From: VAZQ01 sp963753575 | Lineage (GTDB): Bacteria; Pseudomonadota; Alphaproteobacteria; Rhizobiales; Xanthobacteraceae | Assembly: GCA_963753575.1 (NCBI GenBank) | Contig: CAVWCR010000003.1 | Location: forward strand, 2,852,001 to 2,916,000 | Direction: 5' to 3' | DNA length: 64,000 bases | Part shown: positions 33,629 through 42,349 of the stretch, piece after piece | How positions within the stretch are numbered: position 1 is the first letter of the stretch | Layout: each line of letters begins with the position of its first letter | Translations under genes and position numbers: made by a program | The notes under the pieces: model-generated | What the model was told of the DNA's origin: nothing | What the model saw: only the letters and a program-made list of their open reading frames with translations | Databases searched by the model: none

Positions 33629-34660
33629 ATGATTGACATGGTGCGTATCCGTCCGTTTGCGCTTGCCGCAGCGTTAAGCGCCCTCTTGCCCGCCGCGGTG
33701 CAGGCCCAGAGCGTCGAGGAATTCTACCGCGGCAAGACCATCAATCTCATCATCGGCTACAGCGTCGGCGGCGGCTACGATCTCTATGGCCGGCTGGTCT
33801 CCCGCCACATGGGCAAGCACATCCCGGGCCACCCTTCCATCGTGCCGCAGAACATGACCGGCGCCGGCAGTCTTCGCGCCGCGCAATACATCTATACGGT
33901 TGCGCCGAAGGACGGCACCGTGTTCGGAACCTTTGGCCGCACGATCGCGACCACGCCGCTGCTGACGCCCGCCACCGCCCAGTTCAACGGCACCAAGTTC
34001 ACCTGGCTCGGCAGCGTCACCAACGAGGTCTCGTCCTGCGTCACCTGGCACACCTCGCCGGTCAAGACCTGGAACGATATCCTGACCAAAGAGGTCGCCT
34101 TCGGCGGCGAAGGACCCGGCGCCGACCCGGACGTCTACGCTCTTCTCTACAAGAACATCTTCGGCGCCAAGATCAAGCTTGTCACCGGCTATCACGGCAC
34201 CAACGACGCGACGCTCGCGATGGAGCGCGGCGAAGTCGACGGGCTGTGCGGGCTGTCGTGGAGCACGCTGAAGGCGCGTCACCTGCAATGGATGAATGAG
34301 AAGAAGATCAACATCATCATCCAGGCCGCGCTACGCAAGCAGCCGGAGCTTGCCGACGTGCCGCTCGCCGGCGAGTTGACGCAGGACCGCGAGAAGCTGC
34401 AGATCCTCAAGCTGTTCCTGGCGAGCCAGGAGATCGCGCGTCCATTCGCGGCGCCGCCCGGCCTGCCGGCGGATCGCAAGGCGACGCTGGCCGCAGCCTT
34501 CGACAGCACGATGAAGGACCCGGAGTTCCTCGCCGAAGCGAAGAAGCTCAACATGGATGTCAACCCGCTCAACGCCAAGGGCGTCGACAATATCCTCGCC
34601 GACCTCTACGCCACCCCGAAAGCGATCCTTGAGAAAGCCGCCAAGGCGATCTCGAAATGA
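33629..34660 (+). CDS. Bug-like periplasmic binding protein, tandem copy 2
   Basis: A 343-residue paralogue of the preceding protein, similar throughout (AQSVEEFYRGKTINLIIGYS, QNMTGAGSLRAAQYIY, IARPFAAPPGLPADRKATL). ATG 33629 gives a clean signal peptide (VRIRPFALAAALSALLPAAV); the frame is open further upstream to 33590 but begins there with an unlikely charged segment. Tandem duplication of the receptor next to a single UbiD suggests two related ligands. A paired-hairpin repeat follows the stop. Confidence 0.88.
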   Translation: MIDMVRIRPFALAAALSALLPAAVQAQSVEEFYRGKTINLIIGYSVGGGYDLYGRLVSRHMGKHIPGHPSIVPQNMTGAGSLRAAQYIYTVAPKDGTVFGTFGRTIATTPLLTPATAQFNGTKFTWLGSVTNEVSSCVTWHTSPVKTWNDILTKEVAFGGEGPGADPDVYALLYKNIFGAKIKLVTGYHGTNDATLAMERGEVDGLCGLSWSTLKARHLQWMNEKKINIIIQAALRKQPELADVPLAGELTQDREKLQILKLFLASQEIARPFAAPPGLPADRKATLAAAFDSTMKDPEFLAEAKKLNMDVNPLNAKGVDNILADLYATPKAILEKAAKAISK

Positions 34661-34679
34661 GTGGTTCGTACCTCTCCGC

Positions 34680-34791
34680 TGTCGTCCCCGCGAAGGCGGG
34701 GACCCATAATCCCCGATCCCTCGATGATTTCAACGTCGTGCCACGTCGAACTGACACGGCGTATGGGTCCCCGCCTTCGCGGGGACGACAA
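34680..34791. repeat. REP-like paired hairpin, copy 5
   Basis: Left arm TGTCGTCCCCGCGAAGGCGG then GGACCCATAA, right arm GTATGGGTCCCCGCCTTCGC then GGGGACGACA. It begins 20 bases after the Bug-like gene and ends 66 bases before the molybdenum hydroxylase gene. Confidence 0.87.
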
Positions 34792-34856
34792 GAACTGCAT
34801 AGACTGATTTCGAACCAAGAACTCCCGACTCGGGATGGCTCTTGCGGAGAACGCGC

Positions 34857-37175
34857 ATGCTGATCGGTTCGCGCGTTCCCCGCATCGAGGACGAGCCGTT
34901 CCTGCGCGGCAAGGGCCGTTATATCGACGACGTTTCGGTGCCGGGCCTGCTGCACGCGGGCTTCGTGCGCAGCCCGCACGCGCACGCGACGATCCGCGGC
35001 GTCGACAAGACGGCGGCGCTCGCGCTGCCGGGCGTGTTCGCGGTCCTGACGCTGGACGATCTCGCGCCGGTGATGGCCAAGCGCCGCATGATGCGGCACT
35101 CCAATTCCGGCACGCCGCTCGACCACATGTGGTCCTACGCGCTCGCCGATGGCGAGGTGTCGTATGTGGGCGAGACCGTCGCGATCGTGATCGCCGACAA
35201 CCGCTACCTGGCCGAAGACGCAGCCGCGCTGGTCGAGGTCGACTATGACTTGCTGCCACCCGTCGCCGACTGCCGCAAGGCGGTCGCGCCGGGGGCGCCG
35301 ACGGTGCGGCGCGAGCTTTCGACCAATGTCGTTGCCATCTACAAGGTCAACTTCGGCGATCCGGCCGCAGCCTTCGAGAAGGCCGCGCATGTCTTTCACG
35401 AGAACCTCTGGCAGCATCGCGGCGCCGGTCATCCGATCGAGGGCCGCGGCATCCTGGCCGAGTTCCATACCGCCGACGATGCCATCACGGTATGGGCATC
35501 GACCCAGAAGTCGCACGACCTGTTCCAGTCGCTCACGGCGCTGCTCGATCTCGACGAGGCGCGGCTGCGCGTCAAGGCGCCCGACATTGGCGGCGGATTT
35601 GGCCCCAAGCTCTGCGTCTATTCGGAGGACATCGCGGTCGTCGCGGCGGCCAAGCTGACGCGGCGCTCGATCAAGTGGATCGAGGACCGGCGCGAGCACT
35701 TCACCAATGCGGCGCAGGAGCGCGACCAGTACTGGTCGATCAGCATCGCCGTTTCGGCCGAGGGCAAGGTGCTGGGCCTGCGCGGCACGCTGATCCACGA
35801 CGTCGGCGCCTATGCGCTGCAGGACGTCAACATTCCTTATAATTCCGCGTCGATGATGAGCGGCCCCTATATCGTGCCGTCGCTGCAGATGGACGTGACG
35901 GTCGCGGCCACCAACAAGACGCCGGTCTCCTCGATCCGCGGCGCCGGCTATCCGCAGGCGGCGTTTGCGATGGAGCGGATGATGGACCGCGTCGCGCGCG
36001 AGCTCAAGCTCGACCGCGCGGAGCTGCGCCGGCGCAACCTGATCCCGACCGAGAAGATGCCCTACACCAAGCCGCTCAAGGCGCGTTCGGGCGCCGCCAT
36101 GCAGTATGACAGCGGCGACTACCCGGCCTGCCAGGCGATCGTCCTTGAGGCCGCGCAGTGGAACGACTTCCCGGCGCGGCAAGAGGCCGCGCGGCGCGAG
36201 GGGCGCTACATCGGCATCGGGCTTGCGCACGGCATCAAGGGCACCGGCCGCGGCCCGTTCGAGTCGGGCTTGGTGCGGGTGTCGAACACCGGGCGCGTCA
36301 CCGTGTTCACCGGCGCGGCCGCGATCGGCCAGGGCCTGCAGACCGCACTGGCGCAGATCACCGCGGACGAGCTCGGGCTGTCGGCTGACAAGATCAGCGT
36401 GGTCGCGGGCGACACCTCGGGCGTCGCGCTCGGGCTCGGCGCGTTTGCGAGCCGCCAGATGGTGACCGCCGGAAGCTCTGTCCTCCTCGCCGCGCGCGCG
36501 GTTGCCGGCAAGGCCAAGAAGCTCGCAAGCCACATTCTCGAAGCCGCCGAGCACGACCTCGAGCTCAAGGACGGCGAGGTACGCGTCGTCGGCGCGCCGC
36601 AGCTTTCGGTCAAGCTTGCCGAGCTCTCGCGCATCCTCAAGGGCGCGCCCGGCTACGGCTTCCCGCCCGGCGTCGAGCCCGGTCTCGACGCCAATGTCAA
36701 CTGGCGCACCGATGCGCTCGCCTATGCCAACGCCTGCCATGTCGCCGAGGTCGAGGTCGATATCGAGACCGGCGGTGTACGCATATTGAAGTATTGCGCG
36801 CTGCAGGATTCCGGCACGCTGATCAATCCGATGATCGTCGGCGGACAGATGCAGGGCGGCGTCGCGCACGGCATCGGCAATGCGCTGTTCGAATGGATGG
36901 GCTACGACGACGACGCGCAGCCGGTCACCACCAACTTCGCGGATTACCTGATCCCGACCTCGACCGAGGTCCCGAACATGGCGACGCTGTTCAAGGAGAC
37001 GCCCTCCCCGCTCAATCCGCTCGGCGCCAAGGGCGCGGGCGAGGTCTCGACCATCCCGACCGCGGCCGCGCTGATCTCCGCGATCGAGGACGCGCTTTCG
37101 CCGTTCAACGTGCGCATCGCGCAGACGCCGATCACGCCGCACAAGCTCGTGGAGCTGATGGCGGGCGCAACCTAG
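34857..37175 (+). CDS. Xanthine dehydrogenase family protein, molybdopterin-binding subunit
   Basis: A 772-residue molybdenum hydroxylase large subunit, second in the window. Features in order: GSRVPRIEDEPFLRGKGRYI, VGETVAIVIADNRYLAEDAA, GGGFGPKLCVYSEDIAV, SSIRGAGYPQAAFAMERMMD, and the catalytic Glu in GAKGAGEVSTIPT near residue 730. GGAGA lies before ATG 34857; a TTG at 34842 is less likely. No FAD or 2Fe-2S subunit adjoins, as for the copy at 24855. The form I CO dehydrogenase signature is absent. Probably oxidises an aromatic or heterocyclic intermediate. Confidence 0.9.
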   Translation: MLIGSRVPRIEDEPFLRGKGRYIDDVSVPGLLHAGFVRSPHAHATIRGVDKTAALALPGVFAVLTLDDLAPVMAKRRMMRHSNSGTPLDHMWSYALADGEVSYVGETVAIVIADNRYLAEDAAALVEVDYDLLPPVADCRKAVAPGAPTVRRELSTNVVAIYKVNFGDPAAAFEKAAHVFHENLWQHRGAGHPIEGRGILAEFHTADDAITVWASTQKSHDLFQSLTALLDLDEARLRVKAPDIGGGFGPKLCVYSEDIAVVAAAKLTRRSIKWIEDRREHFTNAAQERDQYWSISIAVSAEGKVLGLRGTLIHDVGAYALQDVNIPYNSASMMSGPYIVPSLQMDVTVAATNKTPVSSIRGAGYPQAAFAMERMMDRVARELKLDRAELRRRNLIPTEKMPYTKPLKARSGAAMQYDSGDYPACQAIVLEAAQWNDFPARQEAARREGRYIGIGLAHGIKGTGRGPFESGLVRVSNTGRVTVFTGAAAIGQGLQTALAQITADELGLSADKISVVAGDTSGVALGLGAFASRQMVTAGSSVLLAARAVAGKAKKLASHILEAAEHDLELKDGEVRVVGAPQLSVKLAELSRILKGAPGYGFPPGVEPGLDANVNWRTDALAYANACHVAEVEVDIETGGVRILKYCALQDSGTLINPMIVGGQMQGGVAHGIGNALFEWMGYDDDAQPVTTNFADYLIPTSTEVPNMATLFKETPSPLNPLGAKGAGEVSTIPTAAALISAIEDALSPFNVRIAQTPITPHKLVELMAGAT

Positions 37176-37192
37176 ACTCGGCCTGTCAGTCT

Positions 37193-37220
37193 TGTCGTCC
37201 CCGCGCAGGCGGGGACGACA
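37193..37220. repeat. REP-like single hairpin, copy 6
   Basis: Only one hairpin, TTGTCGTCCCCGCGCAGGCG continuing GGGACGACA, a tight inverted repeat formed as if the two outer ends of the paired element were joined. Lies between convergent genes 18 bases after the molybdenum hydroxylase stop, where it may act as a transcript end. Confidence 0.8.
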
Positions 37221-37229
37221 GCGGAGGGG

Positions 37230-38192
37230 CTAATTGATCTTGATATTCCGCGCGCGGATCACCGGCGTCCAGCGTTTCATCTCGGCTTCGATATGCGCGC
37301 GGAATTCTTGCGGCGTTGTGCCGAGCGGCTCCATGTAGAGCGTCTTGAGCTTCGCGCGAATGGCGCCATCCTTGAGCGCATCGGCAACCTCGCGCGCAAC
37401 CGCAGCCACAACCGGCTCCGGCGTCTTGGCCGGCGCAATCAAGCCGATCCAGGCATTGGCCTCGACGTCGACACCGGCTTCCTTGAGCGTCGGCACGTCG
37501 GGCAACAGCGGCGAGCGCTTCGCCGACGTGACCGCCAGCATCTTGATCTTGCCGGTCTGCACCTGCGACGCAACCGAGGCCGCCGGCAGGCACACCATCT
37601 GCACATCGCCGCGGATGAGCGCGGTCATCGCCTGCGGCGACGACGCATAGGGGATGTGCACCAGCGTCGTGCCGCTGGCCATCGCAATAGCCTCCATGGC
37701 GAGATGGGAGAGCGAGCCATTGCCGATCGAGCCGAAGTTGAGCTTGCCGGGCTCGCGCTTGAGGAGCGCGATCAGCTCGCTGGTGCTGCCTGCCGCAACG
37801 TTCGCATTGATCGCCAGCACGCTCGGCTGATCGACGATGCGGCTGATCAGCGCGAGGTCGATGAACGGATTGTATGGCAGCTTGGAGAACAGAAGCGTGT
37901 TGAGCGCAAGCGGGCCGACAATGCTGAGCCCGATGGTCGAGCCGTCGGGCTCGGCTTTCGCGACCGCCTCGGTACCGAGGTTGCCGCTCGCGCCCGGCTT
38001 GTTCTCGATCACGAAGCTCTGCTTGAGCTTCGCCTGCATGCGGTCGGCAAGAAGCCGCGCCACGGTGTCGGGCGTGGCGCCGGCGCCGAACGGAACGATG
38101 ATCCGCACCGGCTTGGTGGGCCAATTCTGTGCCGCGCCGGGCTCGATGCCGGCCAGCAACACCGCCAGAAGGGACAGCAGCAAGGTCTTCAT
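37230..38192 (-). CDS. Bug-family (TctC-like) periplasmic substrate-binding protein
   Basis: A 320-residue tripartite tricarboxylate receptor. Signal peptide MKTLLLSLLAVLLAGIEPGA, then NWPTKPVRIIVPFGAGATPD, FVIENKPGASGNLGTEAVAK and SPLLPDVPTLKEAGVDVEAN. Complete family length. It follows the FAD oxidoreductase gene by 17 bases on the same strand and is probably cotranscribed with it. No membrane components adjoin. Confidence 0.92.
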   Translation of the reverse strand: MKTLLLSLLAVLLAGIEPGAAQNWPTKPVRIIVPFGAGATPDTVARLLADRMQAKLKQSFVIENKPGASGNLGTEAVAKAEPDGSTIGLSIVGPLALNTLLFSKLPYNPFIDLALISRIVDQPSVLAINANVAAGSTSELIALLKREPGKLNFGSIGNGSLSHLAMEAIAMASGTTLVHIPYASSPQAMTALIRGDVQMVCLPAASVASQVQTGKIKMLAVTSAKRSPLLPDVPTLKEAGVDVEANAWIGLIAPAKTPEPVVAAVAREVADALKDGAIRAKLKTLYMEPLGTTPQEFRAHIEAEMKRWTPVIRARNIKIN

Positions 38193-38209
38193 GGCTCGAT
38201 CTCCGATGG

Positions 38210-39571
38210 TCAGATCACATCACGTCCGAGATAGGCGCCGTTTGCTTCCAGCATGCGCTGTAGCCCGGCAACGTCCAGGTCCGCAACAGCCGCGTCGCGC
38301 GCCAACGCCACGTGCGCGGCAGCGCCGGCCGCCTCCCCCATGACGAAACAGGCGCCGCTCACGCGCGCCGCCGAATGGCCCGCATGCGTCATCGATGCAC
38401 AGCGCCCGGCGACCAGGAGATTGCGCACGCGCTGCGGCAGCAGCATGCGATAGGGCAGATGATTGAAACCGCGGGATTGCGGTATCGGCGGCCAGGACCA
38501 TTCCACGTCGCCCGCGACATGCTGCTCCAGCGGCCAGCCGTTGACGCCGATCGTGTCGGGAAAGCTCGCGCAGCCGATCACGTCCTCCCCACTCAGCTGA
38601 TAGCGTCCGACGATCCGCCGCGTTTCGCGGATGCCGAGCTGCGGGGGCGTGTCGACGATATAGGCCTTGGCGAATCCAGGCACCTCTGCCTGCAGGAATT
38701 TCACGAACGCCTGCGCCTGCCGGCGGCCTTCGATCTCGCCATAGCTGAGCTCGGCCGCATCGGTGCCGTCGAGCGCGCGGCCGTTGCGGCTCGCCACCTG
38801 GGTGGCGTTGACGCGCCATTCGACCGGATTGCGCTGCGGACGGACGATGACGCCCTGACGGGCGAAGCGCATTCCTCGCTTTTGCGCCTCGCGCATCAGC
38901 TCAGGAATCGTGATCCATGCCTCGCCCGCGAGCGTGGGATCGACGCCGTTCACACGGAACATCATCGACGGGTAGAGCAGATTGCCAGCCGCGTCACCCA
39001 GCTCGAACGGGGCGCCGGCCCAGGCGGCGAGATCGCCGTCGCCGGAACAGTCGATGAACACGCGACCGCGTACCGCCTGCCGGCCCGATTTGGTTTCGAC
39101 CATCAAGGCCGATATCGCGCCATCGGCCTCCGCCACGACGCCGGCGCCGAGCGCGTGAAAGAGCAGATCGACGCCACGGCTCGTGAGCAGATCGTCGGCG
39201 GCCGACTTGTACGCAGTGGCATCGTAAGCCTGCGCCTTGGTCTTGCCGAAGATCATATGCGGTGCGTTGAGGCCGCCGAGGCGATCGATCCGCCCCAACA
39301 GTTCGTCGGCGACGCCATGGACGACCTGGCGGATATCGCCATGTATGTTTGCGAACAGGCCACAGAAATTGGTAACGCCTGACGCTGTCCCCGCCCCGCC
39401 CAGAAAGCCGTATCGCTCGAGCAGAATGGTCTTGCGGCCATGCGCCGCCGCGGAAGCCGCCGCCGCAATGCCGGTGGGACCGCCGCCAAGGACGACAACC
39501 TCGTAGTCGCCGTAGACCGGAACGTTGCGCGCAGGCTCGTGAATGAACGGGGCTGTCAGCATGAGCGACAT
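38210..39571 (-). CDS. FAD-dependent oxidoreductase
   Basis: A flavoprotein of about 453 residues. The dinucleotide motif is VVVLGGGPTGIAAAASAAAH near the N-terminus, followed by TILLERYGFLGGAGTASGVT; a second FAD contact is FIDCSGDGDLAAWAG, and the C-terminus has LLVAGRCASMTHAGHSAARV. This matches the FAD oxidoreductase group that includes fumarate-reductase-like proteins of unknown substrate. The start is uncertain: in-frame ATGs at 39562, 39571 and 39640; a 14-base tandem repeat covers the first two and no ribosome site is clear. Coupled to the downstream Bug gene. Confidence 0.87.
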   Translation of the reverse strand: MSLMLTAPFIHEPARNVPVYGDYEVVVLGGGPTGIAAAASAAAHGRKTILLERYGFLGGAGTASGVTNFCGLFANIHGDIRQVVHGVADELLGRIDRLGGLNAPHMIFGKTKAQAYDATAYKSAADDLLTSRGVDLLFHALGAGVVAEADGAISALMVETKSGRQAVRGRVFIDCSGDGDLAAWAGAPFELGDAAGNLLYPSMMFRVNGVDPTLAGEAWITIPELMREAQKRGMRFARQGVIVRPQRNPVEWRVNATQVASRNGRALDGTDAAELSYGEIEGRRQAQAFVKFLQAEVPGFAKAYIVDTPPQLGIRETRRIVGRYQLSGEDVIGCASFPDTIGVNGWPLEQHVAGDVEWSWPPIPQSRGFNHLPYRMLLPQRVRNLLVAGRCASMTHAGHSAARVSGACFVMGEAAGAAAHVALARDAAVADLDVAGLQRMLEANGAYLGRDVI

Positions 39572-39616
39572 GAGATGAGCGACATAGAATGAGCGACCTG
39601 GAATGAGCGACTTGGG
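39561..39616. repeat. 14-base tandem repeat at the start of the FAD oxidoreductase gene
   Basis: Four copies of a 14-base unit beginning ATGAGCGAC at 39561, 39575, 39589 and 39603, with changes in the last five bases. On the coding (minus) strand each copy carries GTCGCTCAT. Since 14 is not a multiple of three, each unit places its ATG in a different frame, so copy-number change would alter which start is used. Confidence 0.75.
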
Positions 39617-40039
39617 GGCGGGGTCAACCTCTCCGAGCATGTTAGCGCATGCGCGACGGTATATCGGTCACACTTCGTTAACCAGTGTGACGACGCTCCG
39701 CGCTCAGCGGCAAGCGAATGCCGCGATCTCGCCGTGAGTGAGGCAGGCACGACATCGATCATCACCCGTGAAGCAGCACGGATTACCAGTACGGCCGCTA
39801 AGGGTTGTCGTTATGCACGATCACGCCCGCACACGCCGGTAACATCGCGCCTAATTCGCCGTGGCAAGTGCACTTAGCGGTAGGTGAATGCTCACGGCTG
39901 GGATTGTCTGTGCGTCGTCGCAGTCGCGACCCATTGAGGCCAGATTTTACATCGAGATTCGCAACTCATGTTGCGGGGGTATTCAGCTTGCGGTGTTGGG
40001 CGGCACCGGCAGCGTACGAATGAAGTGCAGGGGTAATTG
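39617..40039. other. Divergent intergenic region
   Basis: About 420 bases between the minus-strand oxidoreductase gene and the plus-strand gene at 40040. It holds the inverted repeat at 39667-39691 and probably both promoters. No convincing ORF was seen; the frame 39805-40023 has no family features. Confidence 0.5.
39667..39691. promoter_or_regulatory. Inverted repeat GTCACACT-N9-AGTGTGAC
   Basis: A perfect 8-base inverted repeat with a 9-base spacer (itself containing GTTAAC), about 100 bases upstream of the oxidoreductase start. Its size fits a dimeric repressor site; no following T-tract, so a terminator is unlikely. The cognate regulator is not identified. Confidence 0.4.
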
Positions 40040-41110
40040 ATGTCAAAGAAATTGACATTGGCCGTTCCGGCGATCCTCGCGGTATCGGTGGCCGCCGTGT
40101 CTTTTGGACTGACGTCGGGGAGCGCAGCCGACGGGTGCCTGAGCGCACCGAAAGGGACGGCGCCGGAGGGGCGCCATTGGTATTATCGCGTCGACCGCGC
40201 GAACGGGCGGCATTGCTGGTACCTGGGGGCCAAGGGCATGAAGGTCCGCCAGAGTTCTTCGCGGTCGTCGCCTCGCAAGCGAGCGGCACCGGCGCACAAG
40301 CCTGACACACCGGTCAAGGCGCGTGAGCCTGACGCACCGGTCAAGAAGTCCGTGGCACCGCCCGCGCCGGAGCCGGTCACGCGATCCGCAGAACCGGCTC
40401 CGCGGCCTGCGCACCACGCGTCCGCGCTGCCGAACGAGCTGCCGCCGACCAACGCGCCGGTCGCGACGCGCTTCTCCCAATTCTGGCCCAGCCTGCGCGC
40501 GCCGATCGATATCGCCCAGACTGCACCGGCCAACGGCAATGCCGACGCGAACGCCAATACCAACGCGAACGCCAATGCCGATGCCAATGCTAACAGCAAC
40601 GCCGGTACCCATGATGCGCAACAGCCAGCACCCGCGGATGCGCAGGCTGGCATGCCGGCATCGCCGGTCGCGCCGGTATCACCGGCAACGCCTGCAGTGG
40701 CGGCCGCCCGCCCGGCTGCGCCGATCATCCGGACCGAGCAGATGCTTGCCATCATGGTCGGCGCGCTGTCGCTCGCCGGCCTGATCATGGCGTTCACCTA
40801 CAAGCTTGCGAGCATCCGCCGACCGCAAGACTTTGCGGCTCGAGGGAGCATTGGCGCAAATAACGCGCGGGTGCAGTTGCAGCCGTTCGGGCATACCGGC
40901 GTGCTTCCCCGCCCGGCCACGCCGATCCATAAGCCCGTCATCACCAAACGCGGCGAGACCGCCAAGCGCAGCGAGATCGCCAAACGCATCGCCGATCATG
41001 ATCGCAAATCGCACGAAGCCCGCAGGCTGCGCGAACTGCGTGAATTGCGCGAAGGTCTCGAAACACGGTTGGAGGAACTCCGGCACGCGCGGCGCCGCTC
41101 GGCCGCATGA
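40040..41110 (+). CDS. Exported membrane-anchored hypothetical protein with Asn/Ala repeats
   Basis: A 356-residue protein, function unknown. Signal peptide MSKKLTLAVPAILAVSVAAV ending near SGSAAD; an N-terminal block with CLSAPKGTAPEGRHWYYRVD and RHCWYL (paired Cys); a long Pro/Ala/Lys linker; an Asn-Ala-Asp dipeptide tract (NADANANTNANANADANANS) at about 167-190; a membrane helix MLAIMVGALSLAGLIMAFTY near 235-255; and a basic helical C-terminus (RRLRELRELREGLETRLEEL). I recall this architecture as common in Bradyrhizobium. The linker would span the periplasm and the tail would be cytoplasmic. Followed by a good terminator. Confidence 0.75.
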   Translation: MSKKLTLAVPAILAVSVAAVSFGLTSGSAADGCLSAPKGTAPEGRHWYYRVDRANGRHCWYLGAKGMKVRQSSSRSSPRKRAAPAHKPDTPVKAREPDAPVKKSVAPPAPEPVTRSAEPAPRPAHHASALPNELPPTNAPVATRFSQFWPSLRAPIDIAQTAPANGNADANANTNANANADANANSNAGTHDAQQPAPADAQAGMPASPVAPVSPATPAVAAARPAAPIIRTEQMLAIMVGALSLAGLIMAFTYKLASIRRPQDFAARGSIGANNARVQLQPFGHTGVLPRPATPIHKPVITKRGETAKRSEIAKRIADHDRKSHEARRLRELRELREGLETRLEELRHARRRSAA

Positions 41111-41230
41111 ACATGGCGTCACCATGGAGTCTAAACTCGGCAAACGCCGAGGAGTCTTGAAACGCCCATTGGGCGTCAACTGACGCCGGACGAAAAGGCT
41201 CCCCCCACTAGCCCCCTTTTCGCCCGGCAG

Positions 41231-41256
41231 GCCCCGCTTCGGCGGGGCTTTTTCTT
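41231..41256 (+). terminator. Rho-independent terminator
   Basis: Perfect 7-bp stem GCCCCGC-TTCG-GCGGGGC followed by TTTTTCTTT, about 120 bases after the stop at 41110. The UUCG-type loop adds stability. It ends the plus-strand transcript before the convergent seven-gene operon. Confidence 0.85.
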
Positions 41257-41285
41257 TGATCATGGCCGTGCACGCAGAGCCGTGC

Positions 41286-42347
41286 TCACCGCCACGCGTC
41301 GATCGACACGGACTTGCGGTACTTGGCGCCCATGATGCGCCAATAGCCGTTGGTCTCGCCGCCGACCACCACAACGTTGATGTCGGCCTCGGGGAAATGA
41401 TTGATCAGCTCGTCGTCCTTGGCCTTGAGCCAGGTCGCCATCGGCTCCTTGCCGAAGGTCGCCCACGGGTAGACGTAGTTCTGCACGAGCTGCAGATCCC
41501 AGTAGCGGCCGGCCGGCATCTGGGCATTCTCATGCACCCAGCGGATCAGCTTCTCCTTGGTGTCGAAACCGCCGCGATCGATGAACTGCCGCGCCGTGAT
41601 CGGATCAAGGATCAGGCAGGGCGCGGAGTTGCCGTCGATGCCGGCGAGCATGTCGCGCACGTGCTCGCGCCAGTATTTCTCGCGTAGCCCCAGGCAGAAC
41701 GTGGTCGAGCGGCAGCCGTAGAAGATGCTCACCGTGCTGTCGGTCGGCTTGTGGCCCTTCTGCACATGCAGCGGCTCCCAGGGGCTGCGCTCCTCGTTCT
41801 CCGCGAAGGTGATGTTGTTGTAGGTGTAGTTGTTGCCCTGCGAGCCCATGAAGGTGACGCCGGGCTCGGAGCCGCCCTGCAGATTCTGCGACAGCAGACC
41901 ATAGGCGCGGCCGATGGTGGCGTTGGCGTGATTGTAGGGCCCCATCGCGCCGGTGCTGCAGTTCATGTTGATCTCGTGACGGATCGGGCCGTTCACCACC
42001 ACCATCGCGGACGATGAACTGGAGGTCGAGCCGCGCGCGGTCACCTGCGAGGCCGCCAGCGCCAGGATGACCGGGAAGTATTCCGGCTTGGCGCCCGCCA
42101 TCACGGCGTTCACCGCCACCTTCTCGACCGTATATTCCCAGGCGGCGCGGAACTCGGTCGGCTGCATGCGGCCGACCACCTCGTCGGGCTTGCGGCTCGT
42201 CGCCGCCAGCATGTCGGCGACGCGCTTCTCGGTCGGCAGAACGACCGGCAACCCGTCGGTCCACTTGTTGTCGAGGAACTGCTGCTGAAGGTTCTCTTCG
42301 GTATCGGGTTCAACCAGACGCGGCGTGGTACGCTCAAACACCGTCAT
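41286..42347 (-). CDS. Conserved protein of unknown function, partner of the CSTC protein
   Basis: A 353-residue soluble protein. It starts MTVFERTTPRLVEPDTEENL and has DGLPVVLPTEKRVADMLAAT and VEKVAVNAVMAGAKPEYFPV; I recall similar proteins being linked with the UGSC-type selenoprotein group but cannot name the reaction. Cysteines occur in NMNCSTGAMGPYNH and FYGCRSTTFCLGL. No signal peptide or membrane segment. It is last in a seven-gene minus-strand operon and begins two bases after the CSTC gene, so the two probably form one complex. The long upstream reading of this frame (to 42683) is a shadow of the CSTC gene. Confidence 0.75.
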   Translation of the reverse strand: MTVFERTTPRLVEPDTEENLQQQFLDNKWTDGLPVVLPTEKRVADMLAATSRKPDEVVGRMQPTEFRAAWEYTVEKVAVNAVMAGAKPEYFPVILALAASQVTARGSTSSSSSAMVVVNGPIRHEINMNCSTGAMGPYNHANATIGRAYGLLSQNLQGGSEPGVTFMGSQGNNYTYNNITFAENEERSPWEPLHVQKGHKPTDSTVSIFYGCRSTTFCLGLREKYWREHVRDMLAGIDGNSAPCLILDPITARQFIDRGGFDTKEKLIRWVHENAQMPAGRYWDLQLVQNYVYPWATFGKEPMATWLKAKDDELINHFPEADINVVVVGGETNGYWRIMGAKYRKSVSIDAWR

Positions 42348-42349
42348 GC

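Noticed and set aside
34569..37142. An 857-residue minus-strand frame over the second molybdenum hydroxylase gene
   Set aside because: Shadow of a well-supported gene; no motifs.
34857..37175. Form I carbon monoxide dehydrogenase (CoxL)
   Set aside because: The AYRCSFR active-site signature is absent; the corresponding segment reads SSIRGAGYP.
1313..37220. The hairpin repeats as a CRISPR array
   Set aside because: Copies are kilobases apart, palindromic and at gene borders, without regular spacers.
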